A DNA stretch of 45,185 nt from Candidatus Ornithospirochaeta stercoripullorum (GTDB lineage: Bacteria; Spirochaetota; Spirochaetia; Sphaerochaetales; Sphaerochaetaceae). The notes below the pieces were generated by a model. The model made no database searches. It had not been told where the DNA came from and saw only the letters and a list, made by a program, of their open reading frames with translations. The DNA lies in assembly GCA_017694595.1 (NCBI GenBank), contig JADIMT010000038.1:1-45185 (forward strand), written 5' to 3'. Position 1 is the first letter of the stretch; each line of letters begins with the position of its first letter. Positions 1 through 8,483 of the stretch are shown here, in pieces. A program made the translations under genes and the position numbers.

Positions 1-281
1 CTCTCAGCTTTCACGAGGTATGGCTCTCCGGGAAGATAAAGCACAAAGCAACCCTGTTTAACAGTCGCAGCAGCAGTCACTTCCTTTGAGTCAGGACTCT
101 CCCTCCAGGTAGTTGCTGCGGTGATAGCTCCACTTTCCACTGTAAAAAGCAATGTATGATCTTTATCAACCATAAAGTCTCTGAACACTGGAAGATCTTC
201 GACATGAAGAGATCCAAGCGATGCAAAACTTTCTGAAAGTGTCCTGTATTTGCTGAGATTCGCAAGAGCATCAACGACCAT
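1..281 (-). CDS. YhcH/YjgK/YiaL-family protein, N-terminal part, cut by window edge
   Basis: The frame is open from an ATG at 281 to the left edge (93 codons), so the C-terminus lies outside the window. The opening MVVDALANLSKY resembles the MIVDxLxNLxKY start of the YhcH/YiaL/DUF386 cupin-like family, and the later stretch GCFVLYLPGEPY matches the family position where a Phe-x-Pro-x-Asp type strand precedes metal or sugar binding. Family members are linked to sialic acid and other sugar-acid catabolism; the substrate here is unknown. No Shine-Dalgarno is visible; a TATAAT hexamer ends 7 bases before the ATG, so the mRNA may be leaderless. It is divergent from the P-type ATPase gene. The family call is by similarity of motifs only. 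Confidence 0.6.
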   Translation of the reverse strand, partial: MVVDALANLSKYRTLSESFASLGSLHVEDLPVFRDFMVDKDHTLLFTVESGAITAATTWRESPDSKEVTAAATVKQGCFVLYLPGEPYLVKAE

Positions 282-288
282 AGTCCCA

Positions 289-317
289 ATTATAGCTGAA
301 AGAAGCGCTAAGAGTCA
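289..317 (-). promoter_or_regulatory. promoter of the YhcH-like gene (leaderless)
   Basis: On the minus strand TATAAT (289-294) lies 7 bases before the ATG at 281; a weak -35 TGACTC (312-317) is 17 bases upstream. The predicted transcription start falls on or next to the start codon. Confidence 0.5.
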
Positions 318-339
318 CGCCGCTCTTTATTAAGTATTG

Positions 340-367
340 TTTGAATGTTATTCTTTCAAAGTACACT
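340..367 (+). promoter_or_regulatory. promoter of the P-type ATPase gene
   Basis: TTTGAA (340-345), 16-base spacer, TACACT (362-367). The predicted start is near 374, just before the AGGAG ribosome site at 374-378. Confidence 0.4.
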
Positions 368-384
368 TTTTTCAGGAGTTTGCA

Positions 385-3033
385 ATGAAGGAATATCTTC
401 AGACTCAAGACGAAGTAATTTCGTCTCTACACTCCTCTCGTGAAGGTTTAAGCGCAGAGGAGTCCAAAAAGAGGCTTTCGGAATATGGTCCGAATAAGCT
501 CGAGGAGAAAAAGAAAGACAGCATCATCAAGAAGTTCTTCGAAGAACTCTCCGATCCAATGCTTATCATCCTCATGATAGCAGCTGTGCTTTCCGTTCTC
601 ACATCATATGCCTCTGGTGAACCAGAATGGTCAGATGCCATCATCATCCTCATCGTTGTTCTAATCAATGCCGTGCTCGGTGTTGTGCAGGAATCAAAGG
701 CAGAGAAAGCAATCGAAGCTTTGCAATCAATGTCGAAAGCGAAATCAAAAGTCAGGAGAGGCAGCGAGATCATCACTGTCGAGAGCGAAGAGCTTGTCCC
801 TGGCGATGTGATTGAGCTTGAAGCTGGAGATAGCGTCCCGGCAGATGCAAGAATCCTCCTCTCTGCTTCAATGAAAGCTGAAGAAGCTGCTCTCACAGGA
901 GAATCAGTACCTGTAGACAAGACCGCTGATACACTCACAGGGAATGAAATCCCGCTTGGTGACAGAAGAAACATGGTCTACATGGGTTCTACAATAGTCT
1001 ATGGCCGTGGCGAAGCTGTCGTCGTCTCTACTGGCATGAAGACGGAAATGGGCAAGATTGCTACTGCCCTCTCCGATGCTGCCGATAACGAGACACCGCT
1101 GCAGAGAAAGCTCAACCAGCTTTCGAAGGTTCTGACATGGCTTGTACTTGGCATCTGTGTCATCATGTTCGGCGTGAACCTAATCAGAATGGCTATCCAG
1201 GGCGATATCCACCTTGCTGGCGTCCTCGACACATTCATGATTGCAGTCTCGCTTGCAGTTGCTGCTATTCCAGAAGGCCTTGCAGCTGTTGTAACGATTG
1301 TCCTTTCTATCGGTGTTACGAAGATGAGCCGCAAGAAGGCTATCATCCGTAAGCTCACAGCTGTAGAAACACTTGGATGTACAGAAGTCATCTGCTCCGA
1401 TAAAACTGGTACGCTGACACAGAACAAGATGACAGTCGTAGACTCTTTCGGAGATGACAAGAAGCTTCTGGCTGAAGCTATGGCACTCTGCTCAGATGCA
1501 CGACTCAACAGTGAGCTGAAAGCGGAAGGAGAGCCTACTGAAGCCGCACTTGTAAACTGGGCCGCCTCGATGGAAATCAACAAGAATGACCTGGAAATGG
1601 GCCCGTTCAAGAGAGTTGGAGAAGCTCCATTCGATTCTGAAAGGAAGATGATGAGCACAATCCACACAACTCCGGAAGGCGGTTATGTACAATTCACGAA
1701 AGGCGCTCCAGATGTGCTTCTTTCAAAGTGTACGAAGATATACTCTGCAGGAAAGGTCAGAGAGCTTACAGACAAAGACAGGGAGATGATCCTTGAAGCG
1801 AACAAGAAGTTTGCAAACAATGCGCTCAGAGTGCTTGCAGGTGCTATGAAGAAGCATGACAGCATCCCTGCAGACCAGTCTCCAGCCTCTCTTGAGCAGG
1901 ACTTGGTTTTCCTTGGCCTTACTGGAATGATTGACCCTGTACGTCCTGAAGTCAAAGATGCAATCAAAGAGTGCCGCAGCGCTGGCATCCGTCCAATCAT
2001 GATCACAGGCGACCATATCGATACTGCAGTTGCAATCGGCAAGGAACTTGGAATCGTCAAGGACAGAAGCGAAGCTATCACAGGAGCGGAGCTCGACAAG
2101 CTTTCAGATGAAGAATTCCAGAAGAGCATCAAGAAGTACTCCATCTACGCACGTGTCCAGCCAGAGCACAAAGTAAGAATCGTCAAAGGCTGGCAGCAGG
2201 CTGGCATGATCACAGCAATGACTGGCGATGGCGTAAACGATGCACCTTCCATAAAGAATGCTGATATCGGAGTCGGAATGGGCATCACTGGAACTGATGT
2301 CACAAAGAATGTCGCTGATATGGTTCTTGCAGATGATAACTTCGCAACCATCGTTGTTGCTGTCGAGGAAGGAAGAAAGATCTACGACAACATCCGCAAA
2401 GCCATCCAGTTCCTCCTCTCTTCCAACCTTGCAGAGGTTATCGCAGTCTTCGTCGCTTCCCTTATGGGTGTCACGCTGCTGCAGCCTACGCATCTTCTGT
2501 GGATCAACTTGATCACCGATGCATTCCCCGCAATCGGCTTGGGTATGGAACAGGGTGAAGCTGATATCATGCAGCGCCCACCACGCTCTTCAAAGGAAGG
2601 CCTCTTTGCTAACCGTCTTGGCGTGAACTGTGTGATCCAGGGTGCTGCGCTTGCAATCATCACGCTTGTATCCTACATCATCGGAGAGATCTTCGAGAAC
2701 GGAGCTTTCCATTTCGGAGCCTCCAGCGAAGATGGAATGACAATGGCATTCCTCACGCTCTCAATGGCGGAACTCTTCCAGTCATTCAACATGCGCTCGC
2801 TCGATAAGTCGCTTTTCAGGACAAAGGGTCATAACAAGATTCTTTACTGGACACTCATCGGAGCTTTCGTGCTGACACTGGCGGTTCTCTACATACCGTT
2901 CCTGAGCAATGCTTTCGGCTTTGCTGAAATCTCTCTTCCAGAGTTCCTGATTGCTCTTATCATTGCAATCATGATCATACCTATTGTAGAGATCCAGAAA
3001 GCAATACAGAGAGCTGTCTCAAAAAAGAACTGA
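385..3033 (+). CDS. Calcium-translocating P-type ATPase (type IIA/PMCA-like)
   Basis: An 882-residue P2-type ATPase that pumps cations, most likely Ca2+, out of the cytoplasm using ATP. It has an N-terminal cation-ATPase domain, the actuator TGES loop (about residue 171), the phosphorylated Asp in DKTGTLT (D339), and the hinge motif TGDGVND (about 613). Ca2+-site residues of SERCA-type pumps are conserved: PEGL in M4, SSNLAE in M5, and NLITD in M6. The start at 385 is preferred over the upstream ATG at 337 because AGGAG lies 7 bases before it and MKEYL begins the conserved N-terminal domain. An intrinsic terminator follows directly, so it is probably monocistronic. The exact ion cannot be proven from sequence. 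Confidence 0.93.
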   Translation: MKEYLQTQDEVISSLHSSREGLSAEESKKRLSEYGPNKLEEKKKDSIIKKFFEELSDPMLIILMIAAVLSVLTSYASGEPEWSDAIIILIVVLINAVLGVVQESKAEKAIEALQSMSKAKSKVRRGSEIITVESEELVPGDVIELEAGDSVPADARILLSASMKAEEAALTGESVPVDKTADTLTGNEIPLGDRRNMVYMGSTIVYGRGEAVVVSTGMKTEMGKIATALSDAADNETPLQRKLNQLSKVLTWLVLGICVIMFGVNLIRMAIQGDIHLAGVLDTFMIAVSLAVAAIPEGLAAVVTIVLSIGVTKMSRKKAIIRKLTAVETLGCTEVICSDKTGTLTQNKMTVVDSFGDDKKLLAEAMALCSDARLNSELKAEGEPTEAALVNWAASMEINKNDLEMGPFKRVGEAPFDSERKMMSTIHTTPEGGYVQFTKGAPDVLLSKCTKIYSAGKVRELTDKDREMILEANKKFANNALRVLAGAMKKHDSIPADQSPASLEQDLVFLGLTGMIDPVRPEVKDAIKECRSAGIRPIMITGDHIDTAVAIGKELGIVKDRSEAITGAELDKLSDEEFQKSIKKYSIYARVQPEHKVRIVKGWQQAGMITAMTGDGVNDAPSIKNADIGVGMGITGTDVTKNVADMVLADDNFATIVVAVEEGRKIYDNIRKAIQFLLSSNLAEVIAVFVASLMGVTLLQPTHLLWINLITDAFPAIGLGMEQGEADIMQRPPRSSKEGLFANRLGVNCVIQGAALAIITLVSYIIGEIFENGAFHFGASSEDGMTMAFLTLSMAELFQSFNMRSLDKSLFRTKGHNKILYWTLIGAFVLTLAVLYIPFLSNAFGFAEISLPEFLIALIIAIMIIPIVEIQKAIQRAVSKKN

Positions 3034-3038
3034 TTGCC

Positions 3039-3063
3039 AGGCCCTCCTCGCGAGGGCCTTTTC
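3039..3063 (+). terminator. intrinsic terminator of the P-type ATPase gene
   Basis: An 8-bp stem AGGCCCTC/GAGGGCCT with a 5-base loop is followed by a short T-rich tract. Confidence 0.85.
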
Positions 3064-3092
3064 CTTCCCTTTATTTTCCCATTTTTTCTGTG

Positions 3093-3098
3093 TATTAT
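3093..3098 (+). promoter_or_regulatory. -10 element of the MATE gene
   Basis: TATTAT ends 9 bases before the ATG at 3108. No convincing -35 or Shine-Dalgarno is visible. A leader of only about 2-3 bases is predicted. Confidence 0.4.
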
Positions 3099-3107
3099 CC
3101 CACTGTC

Positions 3108-4451
3108 ATGAACAGAGATTTGACTACAGGGAACATAAGAGGCCAGATTTGGAGATTCACGCTTCCACTTCTGGGTTCCATGCTATTCCAGCAGCTGTAC
3201 AATATCGCGGACAGTCTGGTCGCTGGCAGATTCATCTCAGCAGAAGCGCTGGCTGCTGTTGGCAACTCATATGAAATCACATTGATCTTCATTGCTTTTG
3301 CTTTCGGCTCAAACATGGGTTCATCAGTTGTCGTCTCCCAGTACTTCGGCGCGGGGAGAAAGAAGGAGATGAAGTGCGCAATCAGCACGACATTCATCGC
3401 GGCTTTCATTCTCTCTATTGTCCTGACAGTCCTGGGACTGCTTTTCACAGATCTCCTTCTTGAAGCGATAAATACGCCAGCTGAACTTCTGGAAATGAGC
3501 GCAGAGTATCTCGACATCTACATACTCGGCCTGCTCTTCCTCTTCTTCTATAACATTGCAACTGGAATCTTCACTGCGATGGGAGACAGCAGGACACCAT
3601 TTATATTCCTAGCATTCTCTTCCACTGCAAATATCGGAGTGGATATCCTCTTCGTCACACTCTTCGACATGGGAGTTGCAGGAGTTGCATGGGCAACTTT
3701 CCTCTGCCAAGGAATCAGCAGCATACTTGCTGTAGCGGCGCTTATTGTAAGACTGAAGCAAATTGGAGAGACGAAAGAGAAAGCACCCCTATTCTCTTTT
3801 CACATTCTCAAGCAAATTACAATCATCGCTATACCATCGATTCTGCAGCAATCATTCATCTCGATTGGAAATATCCTTGTGCAAAGCGTTGTCAACAGCT
3901 TCGGAGCTGCTGTCATGGCAGGCTATGCCGCAGCGATAAAGCTCAACAACATGGTAATCACATCTATCACGACTATAGGCAATGGCATCTCAAGCTTCAG
4001 CGCTCAGAACTTCGGAGCCGGAAAAAACGATCGAGTAAAAGAAGGCAGAAAAGAAGGACTACTGATTTCAATCGCATTCAGCGTGATAGCTTCCTTGCTC
4101 TTTGTCCTTCTAGGAAGATACATACTGTTGCTCTTCATGAAATCAGATGAGACGGATGCCATCAGAGAGGGAATCAGATTCCTGAAAATCGTCTCACCAT
4201 TCTACGCATTGATTTCAATAAAGCTCATTACGGATGCTGTACTGAGAGGTTCAGGCGACATGCTTCCATTCATGATCTCAACATTCTCCGATCTGATCCT
4301 CAGAGTTGCGCTTGCTTTTATTTTATCATGGCTTCTCGCTTCCGCCGTTGGCATATGGCTTTCATGGCCAATTGGCTGGATTGTCGGAACTGTCATCTCG
4401 CTCATATTCTATCTGAGCGGGCATTGGGAAAAAAGAAAAAGACTTAGCTGA
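3108..4451 (+). CDS. MATE-family multidrug/cation exporter
   Basis: A 447-residue, 12-helix membrane protein of the multidrug and toxic compound extrusion family (DinF/NorM-like branch), expected to exchange Na+ or H+ for organic cations at the inner membrane. The opening DLTTGNIRGQ and the following PLLGSMLFQQLYN match the family's hallmark first helix, and a second copy of the same fold starts near residue 235 (PSILQQSFISIGN). The start at 3108 is chosen because family proteins begin 1-4 residues before DLTTG; the upstream ATG at 3090 would add six residues inside the -10 element. The histidine phosphatase gene follows after 11 bases, so the two are probably cotranscribed. Confidence 0.92.
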   Translation: MNRDLTTGNIRGQIWRFTLPLLGSMLFQQLYNIADSLVAGRFISAEALAAVGNSYEITLIFIAFAFGSNMGSSVVVSQYFGAGRKKEMKCAISTTFIAAFILSIVLTVLGLLFTDLLLEAINTPAELLEMSAEYLDIYILGLLFLFFYNIATGIFTAMGDSRTPFIFLAFSSTANIGVDILFVTLFDMGVAGVAWATFLCQGISSILAVAALIVRLKQIGETKEKAPLFSFHILKQITIIAIPSILQQSFISIGNILVQSVVNSFGAAVMAGYAAAIKLNNMVITSITTIGNGISSFSAQNFGAGKNDRVKEGRKEGLLISIAFSVIASLLFVLLGRYILLLFMKSDETDAIREGIRFLKIVSPFYALISIKLITDAVLRGSGDMLPFMISTFSDLILRVALAFILSWLLASAVGIWLSWPIGWIVGTVISLIFYLSGHWEKRKRLS

Positions 4452-4462
4452 AGGATGGACAC

Positions 4463-5014
4463 ATGAAAATATTCCTTGTCAGACACGGAGAGACCGAATG
4501 GAACGCAAAGCGCAAAGTATGCGGCATGCTTGAAGCAGATCTCTCGGAAAACGGCAGAATGCAGGCACAGCTTCTTGCTGATTACATTGCAAAACACAAA
4601 GATGAACTTAAGATTGAAGCTATATACACATCTCCTCTTAGAAGAGCAAGAGAAACAGCGCTTCCAATTGAAAAGGCATTAGGGCTTGAGGCAACAGTCG
4701 AATATGACCTGCACGAAGTCAACTTCGGAGAAAAAGATGGCACAGACTGGGATGATCCGGAATTCAAGGCATTCAAAGCTGAGCCTTTCAAACGTTTTCC
4801 TGGAGGAGAATCTGCCTCAGATGCAGTACAAAGAAGCTACAACCTCCTCGATGGGCTTAGACGCAAGCATAGCGGGAATATCCTTCTTGTAGCACACGCT
4901 ACGATAATAAGGATCATGGACACATATTTTCATAGCCGCACAATGGAAGAATACAAAGCATTCCGTCCTGCCAACTGTCAAATGATCGAATATGAGACAA
5001 CACAACTCAAATAA
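4463..5014 (+). CDS. Histidine phosphatase (phosphoglycerate mutase-like) family protein
   Basis: A 183-residue phosphohistidine phosphatase. LVRHGETEWN at residues 5-14 carries the catalytic His, SPLRRARETA is the second substrate-binding block, and HATIIRIM carries the second His. This subgroup includes CobC-like, GpmB-like and broad phosphatases, so the substrate is not assignable. An AAGGATGG ribosome site precedes the ATG, 11 bases after the MATE stop codon, which indicates translation as the second gene of that operon. Confidence 0.85.
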   Translation: MKIFLVRHGETEWNAKRKVCGMLEADLSENGRMQAQLLADYIAKHKDELKIEAIYTSPLRRARETALPIEKALGLEATVEYDLHEVNFGEKDGTDWDDPEFKAFKAEPFKRFPGGESASDAVQRSYNLLDGLRRKHSGNILLVAHATIIRIMDTYFHSRTMEEYKAFRPANCQMIEYETTQLK

Positions 5015-5086
5015 GCAATTGGCTTAAACATCATCTGGAGAAAAAAAGAGGATAATCGACAGGCGGTAAATCTTCCCTCAATAAGC

Positions 5087-5100
5087 CCCGACACTTCGGG
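5087..5100 (+). other. hairpin in the toxin 5' leader
   Basis: CCCGA (5087-5091) and TCGGG (5096-5100) form a small stem that ends 4 bases before the GGGAGG ribosome site. Such leader structures limit translation of type I toxins; the role here is an inference. Confidence 0.35.
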
Positions 5101-5119
5101 CCAAGGGAGGTGATATCTG

Positions 5120-5188
5120 ATGCGTGATTACGAAATCATAATGATCGTGCTTACGGTCATTGGTCTCCTGATTGCTGTAGTAAGATAA
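5120..5188 (+). CDS. 22-residue holin-like (Hol-Tox/TxpA-BsrE type) membrane toxin
   Basis: This tiny gene encodes MRDYEIIMIVLTVIGLLIAVVR. It has a strong GGGAGGTGAT ribosome site 5 bases upstream. The pattern M-x-x-YE-x-x-M followed by one hydrophobic helix and a basic end matches the putative holin-like toxins of Firmicutes type I toxin-antitoxin loci (TxpA, BsrE, BsrG relatives), though those are usually 28-35 residues. The product would insert in the inner membrane. A strong terminator begins at the stop codon, giving the compact mRNA expected for such a toxin. No antitoxin protein is visible; a candidate antisense promoter lies downstream. The family is mostly Firmicutes, so transfer is likely. 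Confidence 0.65.
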   Translation: MRDYEIIMIVLTVIGLLIAVVR

Positions 5189-5226
5189 ACCGCCCTTATA
5201 GCTTTTCGCAGAAGCTGGGCGGTTTT
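5187..5226 (+). terminator. intrinsic terminator of the toxin mRNA
   Basis: The stem AAACCGCCC/GGGCGGTTTT, with an inner AGCTT/AAGCT helix, starts inside the stop codon and ends in four T residues. It may also be the site of pairing with an antisense RNA. Confidence 0.8.
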
Positions 5227-5284
5227 CGCTCTTAAAAACTTCTTGGGAAGCTTGCCTTCTATCGGCAGTGCCCTTTCTATAACA

Positions 5285-5313
5285 ATTCTCATAATCCATG
5301 CATAAATAGTCAA
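5285..5313 (-). promoter_or_regulatory. candidate antisense-RNA promoter facing the toxin gene
   Basis: On the minus strand TTGACT (5308-5313) is followed by a 17-base spacer and GAGAAT (5285-5290). Transcription from here would cross the toxin terminator and coding region. The match is suggestive, not strong. The rest of 5227-5445 holds no gene I recognise. Confidence 0.3.
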
Positions 5314-5445
5314 GGAAAACCGCACCTGTTTCCAGATTTCGCCTATATTCTACATCTTGCAGAAGATGGAAACTGCACAGGCTTTGTTCTGCAAACTCGC
5401 TTAGAAAAGCTATCAAGGATTAATCAACTTAAGCATGAACCAGTT

Positions 5446-8424
5446 TCAGTAATTAAGGATAATCACTTCATCGGATTCTGCATCTCTGTCCTTGATATGA
5501 TAATTCGAGTTTGAATAATCCCGCTTTACATGTATCACCCGATACTCTGGATGCTTTTCCAGCCAGGAAATGAGGAATGTATTCTCTCTGCCACGGCTTC
5601 TAAGAGTATTTGACAGTGCAAACCTGATGCCACGTGCTGTCAGATTCTCCAGAATCTCATGGAGCGAAGTCTCATCATTCTCTGTCCAGCCCTTCCTCTC
5701 ATTGTACGTTGCTGTCGTTACAAGATAAGGAGGATCCGCATAGACAAATGAACCGGATGGAATCTGGACTGTGCGGAAATCTGCATCCAGGAAGACCGCA
5801 TCAAGCTCTTTAATCCTATCAATGAAGATGGATAGCTTCTCTTGCATACGGCTGTTGAAGTCCCTCTTTCCAACGGGGAGATTGAAGGCTCCGTCATCAT
5901 TGAATCTGATCTGATTATTGAAGCCATATATGATAAGCACATAGAGCATGACAGCCCTCATATGCTCATCGAAAGAGCGTGAATTATAGTCCTCTCTGAG
6001 CTTATTGTATGCAGCTTTGTTCACATCCCCCAACCCTTTCGATGAATCTGCATGATAATATCCATATCCATGCACATCGCTTTGAGAAAGGCCATATGAT
6101 TTTATCACCTGCTTGATATCCTCAATGAAGCGATCCTTATCTGAACGCCTCATCTCTCTCAGGAGCGCTATAAGCCTAGCATCAGAATCATTGAAGATAA
6201 CGCGGCGGCAAGGGGCATTCACGCCTACAGTACAACCACCTGCAAAGAGATCCACAAATGTATCTATCTCAGGCGGAAACGCATCGAGCAAATCTGTGAT
6301 GATTCTGCCTTTGCCTCCTATATAATTCAATGGCGACTGTATGTAGCTTGTTTTTCTTGTTCTCTTCTGTCTGACGGCACAGAGGAAAACACGCTCCTCA
6401 TTGTCTTCTATATGGCTTTTACCCGCTGAAAATGCCCTGTGCTGGGTTGAGTAGACAGAGACCTCGCCTTTCTCTGAAAGCACTGAAAGTATAGTCTCAT
6501 CCGAGATTTTCGCATTGGAACGGCTGTCACCTTTATCGTGCATATTATTGTAGGAAAGGAGAATGTATTTAGCATCGATTGACGCAATAAGAGCCCGGAA
6601 AGCATCTTCAGCTTTAGATGTAGAATAGAGGCTCTTTATACATTTCCTGTCCATCTTCCCAGCCTTTCCTTTTACATCTGGCTTCTCCCATCTCGCGACA
6701 TTCTCAAGCAGGTGGTAGGCATCTGAATACTGGCGTGAGTTGTAAGGAGGATCGATATAGACAACATCCGCCTTGATACGTTTAACAAGCGCATTCGCAT
6801 CAGCGCAGAATATCTCATTGCTGCAATTATTTGTCTCATCCGCATCCAGCATCCGCATACATAGCACAGCGCTGAGATCCGCCCCTTCCCTATATGCATC
6901 ATAATGGCCACATGTCGCGGCAATCCTGTCCATGGCATAGAGAAGCGATACGATGAGAACAGCCCGCTCCCTGGCATTGAGCTCCCCTGTACGGAATCTG
7001 CGTTCTATATCCTCTCTGACAGCCCCTATCTTCCTGCAATTCTCACGAGAGAAATACGTGTCAGAGAAGTTATCGGACATATAGTTCTCTTCATCGGCAG
7101 CCATGCTGTTGTATTCATCTATCAAGCGCTCAAGCTTAGACTTGTCAAAGCTCTCAGGGGAGAACCAAGCGAGATTAGCCAGATAATTCGAATACAGAAA
7201 GTCATTGAGTATAAGCTTCTTGTCTCTGAAAGCATAGGAAACGGAACCGGTGCCGGAGAAGATATCAGCAAAGGAATCAAACGGCTGACAATGTTCATCC
7301 GCTATCTCCCTGATGAATCTCGTAATCCGGAATTTATTGCCAAGATATCTTCGGTTATTGATGGAGAAAAGCTTTCTATCCTCTCTCTTCTCTGCACTTC
7401 CCTCCTCTTTGCTTTCTTTTGGACCTATTACAGGCCATGAGCCGAACTCATGCTCTTCATAGCCTTTGAGAAGCCTGGCATCTTTCCGGATCTTTATATC
7501 GCTCAGCCTAGACAAGGAAGATACGCCATTTTTCTTCTCAGCAAACCAGATCTCATCGCGTCGTAGCATCGATATATCCATCAGTGTGATATCCTGCGAA
7601 GAAAAGAGAAAAGCAGCGCCATTCCTGTTGTATTTTCTATCCGTGAAAAGAGAGAGAATGAACCTGTGCAAAGCAGGATGGAGAGAAGGAAGGAAATCAT
7701 CACAGACGAGCATCTTTCCCCCATCAATGGCAGAAAAGAAGGATGGAAGGAATGCATACAGAGAAGCTAAGCCAGAACTCATCTCTTTCCTTGAAAGCTC
7801 AGCCTCCTCGAACCCCATGCACAGAAGCATGGCTTTTACTCTGCTATCGCAAGGAAGAGAAAGATTCACATCAGCAGAGGGGAAGATCAAGCACTCCGAA
7901 AGCCCTCTATATGCTTCGCTTATGACAGGGTTATCGGGATGTTCTGACATCATAACAGTCAAAAGAGGAACACACAGAGGCACATCACCGGCTCCTATCG
8001 ATTTCACCTGCCCATGATAACTCACCTCATTCTCAGTCCTGTTAAAGAGCAGAGAGGAACGCTTTTCACCAGAGAGCTTTTCAAGTCTTTCTTTCGCTAT
8101 CTCATCCCCTGAAATGGAAATCATGTATCTATAGACATTGCCAGCTGAAGAATATTCAAGCGTGAATGTACTCCCGTTCTGTTCTCTTAGCGATAGCGGG
8201 ATTGAAGCAGAGAGCAATGGCAGCGAGATAAATTCTACCACGCCTTTCAACGCTTCCAGCAAACTGCTCTTGCCGCTGCTGTTGGGGCCAAAAAGCGCAG
8301 TAACAGGCAGATACCCCCCATCATTAAGCGTTTCCTGGTTCTCTGTAAGCTGTGAACTTCTGAAAGAGATTGTGACAGGCTCTTTGAACGAACGAAAACC
8401 AGCGAGAGAAAAACTGTAAAGCAT
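5446..8424 (-). CDS. AAA15-type ATPase fused to two D12-class adenine-specific DNA methyltransferases
   Basis: This 992-residue protein has three parts. Residues 1-330 match COG1106 AAA15 ATPases: Walker A GPNSSGKS (46-53), a signature-like SSGL (216-219), Walker B-like LVCDD (239-243) before PSLHP, and the family's LRRDEIWF block. Residues 352-690 are a D12 N6-adenine methyltransferase of the COG3392 type: RRYLGNK, FSGTGS for SAM binding (389-394) and catalytic DPPY (558-561). Residues 693-992 are a Dam-like COG0338 methyltransferase: YIGGK, FAGG (727-730) and DPPY (897-900). Tandem D12 domains recall M.FokI, where each modifies one strand of an asymmetric site. I know of no described fusion with an AAA15 ATPase. 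No restriction nuclease is nearby. TTTGGAGG lies before the ATG. Confidence 0.88.
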   Translation of the reverse strand: MLYSFSLAGFRSFKEPVTISFRSSQLTENQETLNDGGYLPVTALFGPNSSGKSSLLEALKGVVEFISLPLLSASIPLSLREQNGSTFTLEYSSAGNVYRYMISISGDEIAKERLEKLSGEKRSSLLFNRTENEVSYHGQVKSIGAGDVPLCVPLLTVMMSEHPDNPVISEAYRGLSECLIFPSADVNLSLPCDSRVKAMLLCMGFEEAELSRKEMSSGLASLYAFLPSFFSAIDGGKMLVCDDFLPSLHPALHRFILSLFTDRKYNRNGAAFLFSSQDITLMDISMLRRDEIWFAEKKNGVSSLSRLSDIKIRKDARLLKGYEEHEFGSWPVIGPKESKEEGSAEKREDRKLFSINNRRYLGNKFRITRFIREIADEHCQPFDSFADIFSGTGSVSYAFRDKKLILNDFLYSNYLANLAWFSPESFDKSKLERLIDEYNSMAADEENYMSDNFSDTYFSRENCRKIGAVREDIERRFRTGELNARERAVLIVSLLYAMDRIAATCGHYDAYREGADLSAVLCMRMLDADETNNCSNEIFCADANALVKRIKADVVYIDPPYNSRQYSDAYHLLENVARWEKPDVKGKAGKMDRKCIKSLYSTSKAEDAFRALIASIDAKYILLSYNNMHDKGDSRSNAKISDETILSVLSEKGEVSVYSTQHRAFSAGKSHIEDNEERVFLCAVRQKRTRKTSYIQSPLNYIGGKGRIITDLLDAFPPEIDTFVDLFAGGCTVGVNAPCRRVIFNDSDARLIALLREMRRSDKDRFIEDIKQVIKSYGLSQSDVHGYGYYHADSSKGLGDVNKAAYNKLREDYNSRSFDEHMRAVMLYVLIIYGFNNQIRFNDDGAFNLPVGKRDFNSRMQEKLSIFIDRIKELDAVFLDADFRTVQIPSGSFVYADPPYLVTTATYNERKGWTENDETSLHEILENLTARGIRFALSNTLRSRGRENTFLISWLEKHPEYRVIHVKRDYSNSNYHIKDRDAESDEVIILNY

Positions 8425-8483
8425 GTGGCCTCCAAAGCTGTATTATGAGAAATTTTCTCACAAAACATGACAATTCACAATGC

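Noticed and set aside
405-974. Long minus-strand ORF inside the P-type ATPase gene
   Set aside because: It is a Ser-rich shadow of a conserved coding region without ribosome site or domain.
5078-5416. 112-codon minus-strand ORF across the toxin gene
   Set aside because: It is antisense to the toxin and its terminator, has no ribosome site, and matches no family I know. The strong plus-strand signals explain the region better.
7466-8017. 183-codon plus-strand ORF opposite the ATPase domain
   Set aside because: It is the complement of the conserved AAA15 region, with no start signal.
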